Of a stretch of DNA of 35,838 nt, positions 1 to 8,192 are shown one piece after another. The position numbers were made by a program, and so were the translations under genes. The stretch's first letter is position 1. Each line of letters opens with the position of its first letter. This DNA comes from an uncultured Victivallis sp. (GTDB lineage Bacteria > Verrucomicrobiota > Lentisphaeria > Victivallales > Victivallaceae): assembly GCA_944389815.1 (NCBI GenBank), contig CALXNS010000084.1:1-35838 (forward strand), written 5' to 3'. The notes below the pieces were generated by a model that was given only the letters and a program-made list of their open reading frames with translations, was not told the DNA's origin and made no database searches.

Positions 1-909
1 GAGCACGTCGCCTATCTGCGCGCCGAAACCTGCCAGCCGATCTTCGTGGACTTCCACAGCGTCCGGATCGCCACCCGCCAGAAGCTCCCCTTCGGCATCG
101 CTCAGATCGGCAAGGCGTTCCGCAACGAGATCAATCCGCGCAACTTCACCTTCCGCAGCCGCGAATTCACCCAGATGGAGATGGAGTTCTTCTGCGACGG
201 CGAAGAGGGCATGAAGTGGTTCGAATACTGGAAGGAGCAGCGGATCGAATATTACCGGAAGAAGCTCAAGTTCAGCGACGATTTCTTCCGCATTTACGTC
301 CACGAGAAACTCGCCCACTACGCCAAGGCCGCAATCGACATCGAAGTGAAGTTCCCCTTCGGCTGGGGCGAACTCGAAGGCGTCCATCACCGCGGCACCT
401 GGGATCTCTCGCGCCACAGCGAATTCTCCGGCGAAGACCTCCAATACATGGATCACGACAACGGCCGCAAAATCATGCCCACCGTCATCGAGACCAGCGT
501 CGGACTCGACCGCACCATGCTGGCGCTGCTCTGCCGCGCCTACGATGAAGACACCGCCGCCACTGCCAAGGAGGGGATGGAGGAAGATGTGCGCATTGTC
601 ATGCATCTGCCCGCACTGGTGGCGCCGGTTCAGGTCGCAGTGCTGCCGCTCTCGAAAAAACTCAACGAAAACGCCGAGGCGCTCTATCGTGACCTCAATC
701 GCTATTTCCGCTGCGAAACGGACGTCACCGGCAGCATCGGGAAACGCTATCGCCGCCAGGATGAGATCGGCACTCCATTCTGCATCACCTACGACTTCGA
801 ATCCGGTTCGGACAACGCGGTAACCATCCGCGACCGCGACACGATGGCGCAGGAACGCGTCGGCATCGATCAGTTGCGCGCTTATCTGGAGGAGAAGATC
901 AACGCCTGA
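1..909 (+). CDS. glyS: Glycine--tRNA ligase (single-chain alpha2 type), 3' part
   Basis: Class II aminoacyl-tRNA synthetase that charges tRNA-Gly in the cytoplasm. The frame is open from base 1, so the N-terminus lies outside the window; about 302 residues are visible. The start of the visible part contains the family segment with FGIAQIGKAFRNEI and FRSREFTQMEMEFF (motif 2 region). Further on comes motif 3 (ETSVGLDRTMLALL), followed by the anticodon-binding domain beginning near APVQVAVLPLSKK and ending close to the stop. This is the one-gene dimeric enzyme found in eukaryotes, archaea and some bacteria, not the alpha2-beta2 GlyQS form. Family assignment is very secure; the symbol follows the usual naming for the single-chain form. 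Confidence 0.95.
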   Translation, partial: EHVAYLRAETCQPIFVDFHSVRIATRQKLPFGIAQIGKAFRNEINPRNFTFRSREFTQMEMEFFCDGEEGMKWFEYWKEQRIEYYRKKLKFSDDFFRIYVHEKLAHYAKAAIDIEVKFPFGWGELEGVHHRGTWDLSRHSEFSGEDLQYMDHDNGRKIMPTVIETSVGLDRTMLALLCRAYDEDTAATAKEGMEEDVRIVMHLPALVAPVQVAVLPLSKKLNENAEALYRDLNRYFRCETDVTGSIGKRYRRQDEIGTPFCITYDFESGSDNAVTIRDRDTMAQERVGIDQLRAYLEEKINA

Positions 910-941
910 TCTGATCCTGCCGGATTTCCGATTTCGCCCCC

Positions 942-993
942 GGGGGGCAAGGCTCTCTGGGGGCAAGCTCTCTGGGGGGGCAAGCTCTCCGGG
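942..993. repeat. G-rich short tandem repeat (about 3 units of 15-17 bp)
   Basis: Three successive units of the form G5-7 CAAGCTCTCT (first unit CAAGGCTCTCT) start at 942, 959 and 974. A fourth G-run is at 991-993. The four G-runs separated by 10-11 bases could in principle form a long-loop G-quadruplex. The repeat lies just after the glyS stop and before two hairpins. No coding role is visible. Confidence 0.75.
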
Positions 994-1020
994 AGGAGTC
1001 CTCCCTGTCCGGCTGTTTTT
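991..1020 (+). terminator. Weak candidate intrinsic terminator after glyS
   Basis: GGGAGG-AGT-CCTCCC forms a 6-bp GC stem at 991-1005. A T5 run follows only at 1016-1020, so the spacing is poor for an intrinsic terminator. It may act together with the stronger hairpin at 1080-1125. Confidence 0.35.
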
Positions 1021-1079
1021 CACCGTGGAACAAAATTCCCGGAAGAGAGAGAGTTGCAGCAAAGTGGAATACTTTTCCA

Positions 1080-1125
1080 CCCGGAAACGCGGTTCATTTT
1101 TCAAGCGTTTCCGGGCGGAATTTTT
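1080..1125 (+). terminator. Hairpin terminator downstream of glyS
   Basis: A perfect 11-bp inverted repeat pairs 1080-1090 (CCCGGAAACGC) with 1105-1115 across a 14-base loop. A T5 run sits at 1121-1125, five bases after the stem. The orientation of the T-run fits rightward transcription from glyS. Confidence 0.55.
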
Positions 1126-1217
1126 CTGCATGGCAATTCAAATTTTCCCAGCGGCACATTGTTCCGCAATCGATCCCCGATCCGGATGCGGGTTCACTCC
1201 CCTGCCCTGAACCTATC

Positions 1218-1934
1218 CTATGGGAAAGCCTTTTCTCCAGCCACAATGCCGGAGGAGTAAAGCACGTTGCGGAAATTGCCGGGATGATTGCCCGGAGCAT
1301 CCATCAGCAATGGAACCACCTTCGTCCCGGTTTCGCCACACTCTTTTTCCGTCGGCGGAAAATAGAGATAATCCCCCTCCCGCGGCGACTCGCCTTCATG
1401 GGAAGGGCAAATCAGAAGCTCTCGAATGAAATCATCTCTCTCCCACGCGATGAAGGTCGCCCAATCCGGCGGGAATGCCCCCTCCGTTTCCCGGTATTGT
1501 TCCAGGCAGATATAAATCTGCTTCAGGTTCGTTGAACACCACAACCGCCTCGTTCCCTCGCGCCTGGGAGGCGGCTCCATCAGAATTCCAACGATCAGGA
1601 TGAATCCCAGCAGAAGATATCTTCCGGCGGAAAGCCACCGGAGACGCCACGACGCATGCCGATTCAGCAGCGCGCCAACCGTGCAGAACAAACTCACCAC
1701 GAACGCCGCAAGCGGAAGATAGAACACCCCCAGTGCCAAAAGGTCATCGCTTACCGAAAGCCACCTTTCCTCACAATTCGCAAACGTCGCCGCAGAGACC
1801 ATGTTTTTCAAGCCCGCATCCAGCGCGAAAGCGCCGCACACAAGGAAAACTTTCATGAAGAATCCCACGAAACAACAGAGAAGCAGATAAAACCAGACCT
1901 GACGAAACAATTTGATTTTCGGTTTTGTTTCCAT
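1218..1934 (-). CDS. Polytopic membrane protein with pseudopilin-like C-terminal domain
   Basis: Function unknown; 238 residues from the chosen start. ATG at 1934 is preferred over the in-frame ATG at 1952 because GAAGGG lies about 8 bases upstream of it. Three hydrophobic segments lie near residues 12-40, 68-92 and 104-120. After the third comes a soluble tail that starts CSTNLKQIYICLEQYRETEG and contains ICPSHEG. It ends NHPGNFRNVLYSSG. This tail matches the globular part of H-X9-DG/DUF1559-like pseudopilins, in which CxxNLKQ follows the pilin helix and H-X9-DG comes near the end; here the DG is replaced by SS/SG. The usual prepilin peptidase motif and single N-terminal helix are absent and are replaced by the multi-pass region. 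It stands alone between glyS (convergent) and the alpha-galactosidase gene (same strand, 209 bases upstream), so context gives no clear role. Confidence is high for the gene and moderate for the domain reading. Confidence 0.75.
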   Translation of the reverse strand: METKPKIKLFRQVWFYLLLCCFVGFFMKVFLVCGAFALDAGLKNMVSAATFANCEERWLSVSDDLLALGVFYLPLAAFVVSLFCTVGALLNRHASWRLRWLSAGRYLLLGFILIVGILMEPPPRREGTRRLWCSTNLKQIYICLEQYRETEGAFPPDWATFIAWERDDFIRELLICPSHEGESPREGDYLYFPPTEKECGETGTKVVPLLMDAPGNHPGNFRNVLYSSGIVAGEKAFP

Positions 1935-2143
1935 CCTCTTTTCCCTTCCCATTTCGTTTCGCGCCGGAGTATTTCCTTTCCGGTTCCGCTCCGGCGCCGG
2001 GGAGGCATGATTACGCTCCCTCCCCCGCGTCGGATCGGATCGTCTCTCAACTCAACCTTCGGCGCCACGCCACCTTCTCCGTTCGTTGATCCGGCGGCAC
2101 GACAGCAACCGCATCCCGGCTGATGAGGGAATGCCACACCTCC

Positions 2144-4741
2144 TCAACGACGGATCAGGTGCGCCACCGCGCTCGCGGGTTTGGCCGGAAACGCGATTTC
2201 CAGCCCGTTCTCCATGAGTTCACGGCCGGAGAAGGTGCCGGGGACGAACCGCGGTTCGACATCCGGATTGGCTTCGGTCACGACGTATTGCGCCTCGGGA
2301 TCGAGTCCGGACATCTTCATTTTCACGCGCTGCGCTTCACTGCCGCGCTGGAAGGCGAAAAACACCGCTTCGGATTTATCCGGCAGCACGAAGGTCAACT
2401 CCGTCTCCATCGAAACGTGGGGCGACCGCCCGCGGAAAAGTTCCGCACGGTGCAGCACACCGCGCAACTTCTTGTACGCCGCGATTCCCTGCCGGACGAC
2501 CGCGCGATTCTCCTCGCTGATCGCCGAAGGCGTCAATTCCACTCCGAGCCGCCCGGTCATCGAGACGTCCGCACGCAGTTTGAAGTCCCCTTCATCGTAA
2601 CGGCCGATGTGCGACGCAATCGCCTTCGATGGATAGAAGTGACTCCATCCCCACTGAATGATGATGCGTTTGATGCCGTTGGTTTCGTCGCTCGCCCAGA
2701 ACTCCTCGTTGTTCCGCACCGCGCCGAAATCCGCCCGGCCGCCGCCGGAAGCGCAGAGCTGAAAGGTCACCGCCGGATAATTTTTCCGCAGTTTGCGCAT
2801 GATCCGGTAATACGCTTCAGTGTGCAGATCGGAGAGCGCCCCCTGATTGTCGCCGAGCGTGGCGCTGCCCACATTCAAACCGATGCAGTTGTGATCCCAC
2901 TTGATGTAATGAATCCGGGGATATTCGTCCAGAATGCCGCTGACCGTCCGGTAGATGAACTCCTCGACCTCCGGTTTGCTCAAGTCGAGCACATACTGGT
3001 TGCGCGCTGTGAGGCGTTCCCGGTTCGGAACTTCCATCGCCCAGTCCGGATGTTCCTCAAACAGCCGGCTCTTCGGATTGACCATCTCCGGCTCGACCCA
3101 CAAACCGAATTCCAGATTGCGCGCCTCGGCCGCGTCGATGAGCTTGTTCAAACCGTTCGGCAGCTTCCGGACGTTGATCTGCCAGTCGCCCAGTCCGGCG
3201 GTGTCCCCGTCGCGGGCGAATTCGCCGTTCGCGAACCAGCCGTCGTCGAGCACGAACATCTCAACGCCGAGATCGGCGGCGCCGTCCATCATCGCAATGA
3301 TCTTCTCCTCGTCGAAGTCGAAGTAGACCCCCTCCCAGCTGTTCAGCACAATCCGGCGCACGGCGTCGGGATTGTACAAACCGACGCGATCCATGTATTT
3401 ATGGAAATTGCGCGACGCCTGCCCCTTGCCGTGATCGCTCCAGGTCATGACCACTTCCGGAGAAACATAACTTCCCTTCGGCGCGAGCCTCACCGGATCC
3501 TCCTGCGCCCCGGCGCTGAAGAAGATTCCGTTCTGAAGACGAAACACCACCGGAATTTTCGAAACCTTGTACTGCCACGATCCCGACCACGCCAGCGCGG
3601 CGGCGAACACCTCCCCGCTCTCCTCCTGCGCCGGACCGTCCAAACTCAGGAAACACCCCGGCCAATCCGGCCACGCGGTCCGAATCACCCCGCGATGCTG
3701 ATGCTTCAGCACGCCATTGGGAATCCGGTCTTCCTGAATGCCGGTCATCTCATGCGCCCATTCGCCGTAGAAACTCGTAAGATACGCCTGATCCGAATAC
3801 GGCAGCGCAACAAACGCCGCGTCCCGGTTGAGCACTTCGACCGGGGCGTCGCCGTCGTTGATCAGTTCCAGTTGAGAAGTGATGACATCCTCCTTCTCAT
3901 ACGCGGTAACTTTCAGAACCGCACGCACAGGATACTCCTTGTCCACCAGGAAGAACCGACTTTCACGAATTCCCGGCGCGCTCATATCCTCCTCCATGCG
4001 GTCCAGAACCAGCGCGATGTTGTGCGAACCGTCGCTCTGAATGACGCGGATCGATTCGTCCAGCAGGAACCCCGCCTCCCCGCGCACCGGATACTGCAGC
4101 AGAGCGGAAATCGATTCGGTCATCGTCTTGAACGAACCGAACCCGCACTGCGTTAAAGGCTTCCCCTGTTCCGCGCGCAGCAGCCAGCAGATGTTGTCCG
4201 TCGCAATCGTCCCGGCGGGAAACACCGGACGGGGAGCACGATTTTCATAATCGATCTTCAAATTGACGAAATCAACATGGTCGAAGTCGCGGTTGCCGTT
4301 GTCAAGCATCTCGAACCGGAGTTGATCGAGTCCGGCAAGATCCACGTCGAACATGCGCGCCGGCTCCCCCGCACGTATCAAGCCGGAATTCCACAGTTCC
4401 TTTTCAACGCCGTTGACGCCGCCGAGAATCCGCACCAGGGCGCCATTCCCGGCGGTTCCGACCTCGTCATCGATTCCGACACCACCGGAAAGCCGGGTTG
4501 CCTGCCGGAAAAGCTGCAACGTAAATCCGCCCGGCGCATGACTTCCCAGTCCCGCGACATATTTCACGCCGCCGATCGTCAATGGATTCCCGTCCACCGA
4601 TGAATCATAGCGCAACTTTCCCCAACCCTGTTCCATGGCGCCGGCGGCGAGATTGCCGCCCTGCCACTGCGCCGACGCCAGAACCGTTGAACACCCCGCG
4701 GCGCCGAGCAGCAGCCGCCGCATTTTTCTGCAACGCATCAT
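2144..4741 (-). CDS. Secreted alpha-galactosidase, GH36, with N-terminal NPCBM domain
   Basis: Retaining hydrolase predicted to remove terminal alpha-galactose (melibiose/raffinose/galactomannan-type substrates) outside the cytoplasm; about 865 residues. ATG at 4741 has GAGGA about 9 bases upstream; a TTG at 4747 is in frame but less likely. The N-terminus MMRCRKMRRLLLGAAGC..ASA is a signal peptide, with either signal peptidase I cleavage after ASA or a weak lipobox at the Cys. Residues roughly 30-160 are an NPCBM-like carbohydrate-binding module (GGVKYVAGLGSHAPG). The GH36 part follows, with FVLDDGWF, LWVEPEMVNPKSRLFEEHP, the nucleophile D616 in YIKWDHN, CASGGGRADFG, and the acid/base D685 in WASDETNG. 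All catalytic motifs are intact. A closely related alpha-N-acetylgalactosaminidase activity cannot be excluded. It appears monocistronic, with an AT-rich upstream region at 4830-4870. Confidence 0.93.
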   Translation of the reverse strand: MMRCRKMRRLLLGAAGCSTVLASAQWQGGNLAAGAMEQGWGKLRYDSSVDGNPLTIGGVKYVAGLGSHAPGGFTLQLFRQATRLSGGVGIDDEVGTAGNGALVRILGGVNGVEKELWNSGLIRAGEPARMFDVDLAGLDQLRFEMLDNGNRDFDHVDFVNLKIDYENRAPRPVFPAGTIATDNICWLLRAEQGKPLTQCGFGSFKTMTESISALLQYPVRGEAGFLLDESIRVIQSDGSHNIALVLDRMEEDMSAPGIRESRFFLVDKEYPVRAVLKVTAYEKEDVITSQLELINDGDAPVEVLNRDAAFVALPYSDQAYLTSFYGEWAHEMTGIQEDRIPNGVLKHQHRGVIRTAWPDWPGCFLSLDGPAQEESGEVFAAALAWSGSWQYKVSKIPVVFRLQNGIFFSAGAQEDPVRLAPKGSYVSPEVVMTWSDHGKGQASRNFHKYMDRVGLYNPDAVRRIVLNSWEGVYFDFDEEKIIAMMDGAADLGVEMFVLDDGWFANGEFARDGDTAGLGDWQINVRKLPNGLNKLIDAAEARNLEFGLWVEPEMVNPKSRLFEEHPDWAMEVPNRERLTARNQYVLDLSKPEVEEFIYRTVSGILDEYPRIHYIKWDHNCIGLNVGSATLGDNQGALSDLHTEAYYRIMRKLRKNYPAVTFQLCASGGGRADFGAVRNNEEFWASDETNGIKRIIIQWGWSHFYPSKAIASHIGRYDEGDFKLRADVSMTGRLGVELTPSAISEENRAVVRQGIAAYKKLRGVLHRAELFRGRSPHVSMETELTFVLPDKSEAVFFAFQRGSEAQRVKMKMSGLDPEAQYVVTEANPDVEPRFVPGTFSGRELMENGLEIAFPAKPASAVAHLIRR

Positions 4742-4956
4742 AAGCAACCATCCTCATTTTCCATCCCGCAAACTCCCCCGCATTCAACCGAGTGGAAGAA
4801 CTGCGGAAAACTTCCCGGAATTCATGTTCTGCACATTATTGATGTTTTTATCTTTATATTGATTTTAATATACGCGTGTCATTGGATGATTTCAAACCGA
4901 ATCTTCCCGGTTGCGGTTTTCAGTATGATTCAACGGTGTTTTTCCGGGACTTCCCA

Positions 4957-4984
4957 TTGCATTCCGCGGCAGAAGTGATATATT
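4957..4984 (+). promoter_or_regulatory. Candidate sigma70 promoter of leuCD
   Basis: TTGCAT at 4957-4962, a 16-base spacer, then TATATT at 4979-4984 preceded by TGA (extended -10). It lies 53 bases before the leuC start codon. The same hexamer pair (TTGCAT / TATATT) occurs upstream of the TetR gene near 20.65 kb. Confidence 0.5.
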
Positions 4985-5037
4985 AAAGGTTTGGATTATA
5001 CATTCACCGTTTTCCAGAAATGTGAAGGAACCGCAAA

Positions 5038-6324
5038 ATGGGCAAAACTGTAGCACAGAAAATTTTCGACACCCACACCGTCGACCGCCCGGCTCCCGGC
5101 GTCCGGGTGCTTTCGCTCGACCGGGTGTTCTGCCATGAAATCACCACGCCGATTGCGATCAACGATCTCGTGGCCATCGGCAAGGACCGGGTCTTCGATC
5201 CGGATAAGATCAAGGCGGTCATCGACCACGTGACCCCCGCCAAGGATTCCAAAACCGCCGAACAGGGCAAGACCATGCGCGAATGGGCCGCCCGGCATGG
5301 AATCCGCGACTTTTTCGACATCGGTCGGAACGGCGTCTGTCACGCGATTTTCCCGGAGAAGGGATTCGTCCGTCCGGGCTTCACGGTCATCATGGGCGAT
5401 TCGCACACCTGCACGCACGGCGCATTCGGCGCGTTCGCCGCGGGGGTGGGCACGACCGATCTTGAGGTGGGAATTTTGAAGGGGGTCTGCACGATGCGCG
5501 ACCCGGAGACGATCAAGGTGACGCTCACCGGGAAACTCCGTCCGGGCGTCTTCGCCAAGGATGTGATTTTAACCGTCATCAAAATGCTCACCGTCAACGG
5601 CGCGACCGACAAGGTGATCGAATTCGCCGGACCGGCGGTCGCCGACATGGGCATGGATGCGCGCATGACGCTCTGCAACATGGCGATCGAAGCCGGCGGC
5701 ACCTGCGGAATCTGTTATCCGGACATGGTGACGGTGGATTATCTCTGGCCGTTCATTCAGGATGAATTCCCCGACAAGCAGTCGGCGCTGGCGGCGTATT
5801 CGAAATTCCTGCCCGACGACGACGCCGAATACGCGGGGGAATACACGCTTGATGTTTCCACGGTCGAACCGGTCGCGACGGTCGGTTACAAACCCGATCA
5901 GGTCAAAACCGTGCGGGAACTGGAGGGAACTCCGGTCAATCAGATCTACATCGGAAGCTGCACCAACGGCCGCCTCGAAGATCTGCGGATCGCCGCCGGA
6001 ATTCTCAAAGGCCATAAGATCAGCCCGAAAGTCCGGGCGATCGTTTCGCCGGCGACGCCGAAGATTTATCGGGAAGCGCTTGCCGAAGGATTGATCGACA
6101 TCTTCATGGATGCGGGTTTCTGCGTGACCAATCCGACCTGCGGCGCCTGCCTCGGCATGAGCAACGGCGTGCTGGCCTCCGGGGAATCCTGCGCGTCTAC
6201 CACCAACCGTAACTTCAACGGCCGCATGGGCAAAGGCGGAATGGTTCACCTGATGAGCCCGGCCACGGCGGCGGCGACGGCGCTCGCCGGAGTGATCACC
6301 AACTCTCCGTTGTTTGTGAAATAA
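5038..6324 (+). CDS. leuC: 3-isopropylmalate dehydratase large subunit
   Basis: With LeuD it isomerises 2-isopropylmalate to 3-isopropylmalate in leucine biosynthesis (cytoplasmic aconitase-family [4Fe-4S] enzyme). It has 428 residues, the length of the shorter LeuC/HacA-type subunits rather than the roughly 466-residue enterobacterial form. Visible motifs are GDSHTCTHGAFGAFAAGVGT, IGSCTNGRLEDLRIAAG and NPTCGACLGMSNGVLA. The predicted cluster ligands are C308, C368 and C371. The start is supported by GAAGGA at 5024-5029, eight bases before ATG. leuD follows after 15 bases. leuA and leuB are not in the window, and homoaconitase or dimethylmalate dehydratase are related alternatives that sequence alone cannot fully exclude. 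Confidence 0.92.
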   Translation: MGKTVAQKIFDTHTVDRPAPGVRVLSLDRVFCHEITTPIAINDLVAIGKDRVFDPDKIKAVIDHVTPAKDSKTAEQGKTMREWAARHGIRDFFDIGRNGVCHAIFPEKGFVRPGFTVIMGDSHTCTHGAFGAFAAGVGTTDLEVGILKGVCTMRDPETIKVTLTGKLRPGVFAKDVILTVIKMLTVNGATDKVIEFAGPAVADMGMDARMTLCNMAIEAGGTCGICYPDMVTVDYLWPFIQDEFPDKQSALAAYSKFLPDDDAEYAGEYTLDVSTVEPVATVGYKPDQVKTVRELEGTPVNQIYIGSCTNGRLEDLRIAAGILKGHKISPKVRAIVSPATPKIYREALAEGLIDIFMDAGFCVTNPTCGACLGMSNGVLASGESCASTTNRNFNGRMGKGGMVHLMSPATAAATALAGVITNSPLFVK

Positions 6325-6339
6325 GGGAAACTGTGGAAA

Positions 6340-6864
6340 ATGAAAAACTTCAACGGAAAAATTCTTTTTCTTGACCGCTCGGACATCAACACCGACGAAA
6401 TCATTCCGGCCAAATACCTGACCGAACTGACCAAAGCGGCGCTGAAACCCTACTGCCTGGAAGATCTTTCGCTGCCCGGATTCGATCCGAAACGCGACAT
6501 CGCCGGGAAAAGCGTCATCGTCACGCGCCGCAATTTCGGCTGCGGCTCCTCGCGCGAACACGCGCCGTGGGTGCTCGAATGCAACAACATCAATCTGGTG
6601 ATCGCCGAGAATTTCGCGCGCATTTTCCGCCAGAACATGTTCAATTGCGGATTGATGGCCATTTCGCTTCCGGCGGAGGAGATCGACGATCTCTTCCGGA
6701 CGTTCGCGAACACCGACGCCGAACTGACGACTGACCTCGACGCGAAAACCTTCACTGTCACCAACGGCAGCGTCTCGAAGACCTACCCCTTCTCGGTCGG
6801 AGAATTCGATCTGGAACTGGTCAAGGCGGGCGGCTGGGTCAGTTACGCCGATCAGAAATATTGA
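6340..6864 (+). CDS. leuD: 3-isopropylmalate dehydratase small subunit
   Basis: Swivelling-domain partner of LeuC, 174 residues, typical of the short LeuD type. It shows the conserved opening FLDRSDINTDEIIPAKYLT and the loop RRNFGCGSSREHAPWVL. The substrate-specificity loop after the N-terminal strand reads KYLTEL. In this family that loop (YLxx) helps discriminate isopropylmalate from homoaconitate, and this variant does not by itself settle the substrate. It lies 15 bases after leuC, within the same transcription unit, with AAGGGA at 6323-6328 as a possible ribosome-binding site. A strong intrinsic terminator follows at 6911-6940. Confidence 0.92.
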   Translation: MKNFNGKILFLDRSDINTDEIIPAKYLTELTKAALKPYCLEDLSLPGFDPKRDIAGKSVIVTRRNFGCGSSREHAPWVLECNNINLVIAENFARIFRQNMFNCGLMAISLPAEEIDDLFRTFANTDAELTTDLDAKTFTVTNGSVSKTYPFSVGEFDLELVKAGGWVSYADQKY

Positions 6865-6910
6865 GGATTCCCGGACGAAACTCCGGATCCATTCAAAATT
6901 TTCAGTTCCT

Positions 6911-6940
6911 GCGGGCGCGGTTTTCCGTGTCCGCTTTTTT
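6911..6940 (+). terminator. Intrinsic terminator of leuCD
   Basis: A 10-bp stem (6911-6920 with 6925-6934, two G-U pairs) closes on a TTTT loop and is followed directly by T6 at 6935-6940. This is a textbook rho-independent terminator 46 bases after the leuD stop. Confidence 0.88.
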
Positions 6941-6987
6941 GTTGCCGCAATAGAAAAATTTTGTCGGTAAAATTTCCCGGCAGGGTC

Positions 6988-7016
6988 TTGACATCCGCAT
7001 CGGTTTCAGGTATAAT
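6988..7016 (+). promoter_or_regulatory. Near-perfect sigma70 promoter of the GntR-pseudopilin-GH2 operon
   Basis: TTGACA at 6988-6993 and TATAAT at 7011-7016 are separated by exactly 17 bases, so both hexamers match the consensus. The predicted start of transcription is near 7023, at the first copy of the direct repeats that fill the leader. Such a strong core promoter implies that regulation is by repression. Confidence 0.9.
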
Positions 7017-7023
7017 TAATACA

Positions 7024-7064
7024 AACTTATATCGAACTTATATCAAAGTTATATCAAAGATATC
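7024..7064 (+). promoter_or_regulatory. Four tandem 11-bp-spaced repeats forming the GntR gene leader (operator candidate)
   Basis: AACTTATATC occurs at 7024-7033 and again at 7035-7044. The variant AAGTTATATC is at 7046-7055, and a shortened copy, AAGATATC, at 7057-7064 abuts the ATG at 7065. The period of 11 bases puts the copies on about the same helix face. They lie between the -10 box and the start codon, where a bound repressor would block transcription. They leave no Shine-Dalgarno sequence for the regulator gene. Autoregulation by the encoded GntR protein is the inferred role. Confidence 0.75.
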
Positions 7065-8135
7065 ATGGCAAGTATTACTCAAAGCGATTTAAAATACGAT
7101 GCAGTCATAAACCATCTCATCCGCGGAATCCGTCTGGGATTGTATCCGGATCAGTCGAAAATTCCATCGGAGAGGGTTCTGGCCGATGAACTCGGAGTCA
7201 GCGTCACCTCCGTGCGTGAAGGCCTCAAACAGCTCTGTGATCGAAATATCATCCTCAAACAGCAGGGCCGCCGCAGCGTGGTCAACGCCGCTGCACTGCG
7301 GGGGGAAAGACGCCCCCTGCACATCGGCTGGATCGGACGAAGTGCTTTCGAACAGATGAACCCGGTTTACTTCGAAACCTATTCGCGTACATTAAGTCAT
7401 TTATTGCGAACCGACTGTCATCTGTCATTCCTGCCGTTTCGCATGGAACGCGACGAATTGAACATCCTGCGCATGTTCGATTCATTCGACGGCTTCCTGC
7501 TGGCGGGAATCCGTACCCAGTACGTCCGTGCTGAACTTGCCACGAGGCTGCAGGCGTTGCGGAACGTGATTGAAATCGACGATATCGGCTCCTCGCCCGC
7601 TGCATTTACGATCTGTACCAACGGTTATCAGGGCGGCGTGATGATGGGGGAATATCTTGCAGCGGAACAACGCCGGTGCCCGGTGTTGTTTCTCAGCAAC
7701 GCCGCCGACTTCTACCCCGCCTTCAATATGCGCAACCGCGGCATCATCGACGGGCTGTCGGCACGGCGGGTGCCGTTCGTGCTCGCCCCGGGAGGGGATG
7801 GAGCTGTTGATTCTCCGGAATTTTCCGGTCAGGTGGCGGAACTCCTGAAGAAATATCCGCAGATCGACACCATCTGGCATCCGCAGGACAGCGTTGCAAT
7901 CGCCATCCGGAAGACATTCGAAGAAGTCGCACCGCGCTCCCCCGGTTACTACCGCTCCTGCGGCGTTGACGGCCTTCCGGAAACGACGGAAAATGAACCA
8001 TATCACGCCTCCATCGCCCACCCATTCGACGAACTTGCACGACTCTGCGTTGAAACAATGTTGAATTTTTTCTCCGGAAACTATCCGGACGAACCCATTT
8101 ATAAAATTTCCCCGGTTTTGATTCCGTGGAGATGA
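7065..8135 (+). CDS. GntR-family transcriptional regulator with LacI-type sugar-binding domain
   Basis: Predicted repressor that senses a sugar or oligosaccharide and controls the operon it opens; 356 residues. Residues 1-72 are a GntR winged helix (KIPSERVLADELGVSVTSVR, then a C-terminal wing with LKQQGRRSVVN). Residues from about 88 to the end resemble the periplasmic-binding-protein fold of LacI/AraR-type effector domains, beginning RRPLHIGWIGR and ending YKISPVLIPWR. The domain combination is that of AraR-like GntR proteins. There is no ribosome-binding site upstream of the ATG because the leader consists of direct repeats, so initiation may be inefficient, keeping repressor levels low despite a strong promoter. 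The pseudopilin gene starts 57 bases downstream with no promoter or terminator visible between them. The effector is unknown; by context it is likely a product of the GH2 enzyme. Confidence 0.88.
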   Translation: MASITQSDLKYDAVINHLIRGIRLGLYPDQSKIPSERVLADELGVSVTSVREGLKQLCDRNIILKQQGRRSVVNAAALRGERRPLHIGWIGRSAFEQMNPVYFETYSRTLSHLLRTDCHLSFLPFRMERDELNILRMFDSFDGFLLAGIRTQYVRAELATRLQALRNVIEIDDIGSSPAAFTICTNGYQGGVMMGEYLAAEQRRCPVLFLSNAADFYPAFNMRNRGIIDGLSARRVPFVLAPGGDGAVDSPEFSGQVAELLKKYPQIDTIWHPQDSVAIAIRKTFEEVAPRSPGYYRSCGVDGLPETTENEPYHASIAHPFDELARLCVETMLNFFSGNYPDEPIYKISPVLIPWR

Positions 8136-8192
8136 AAATCATTCATAATTCGGGAAGCTGGTCGCATCAACCTTAAAATAAAGGATATGGCA

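Larger units (their letters stand above)
910..1217. other. Intergenic region, glyS / convergent membrane protein gene
   Basis: This 308-base gap between convergent genes holds the G-rich tandem repeat and the two hairpins listed separately. Short open frames here have no recognisable protein features or ribosome-binding sites. I see no RNA gene. Confidence 0.7.

Noticed and set aside
1999..2025. GGGGAGG / CCTCCCC inverted repeat in the gap downstream of the alpha-galactosidase gene
   Set aside because: 7-bp arms with a 13-base loop and no T-run on either side; could arise by chance in GC-rich sequence.
1853..2137. 94-codon minus-strand frame upstream of the membrane protein
   Set aside because: Overlaps the start of the clear gene in another frame; Gly/Arg-rich product without features.
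2123..4156. Long open frame (677 codons) on the plus strand
   Set aside because: It is fully antisense to the GH36 gene, which has all catalytic motifs. The product is rich in Arg/His/Pro with no domain signature, typical of a shadow of GC-rich coding sequence.
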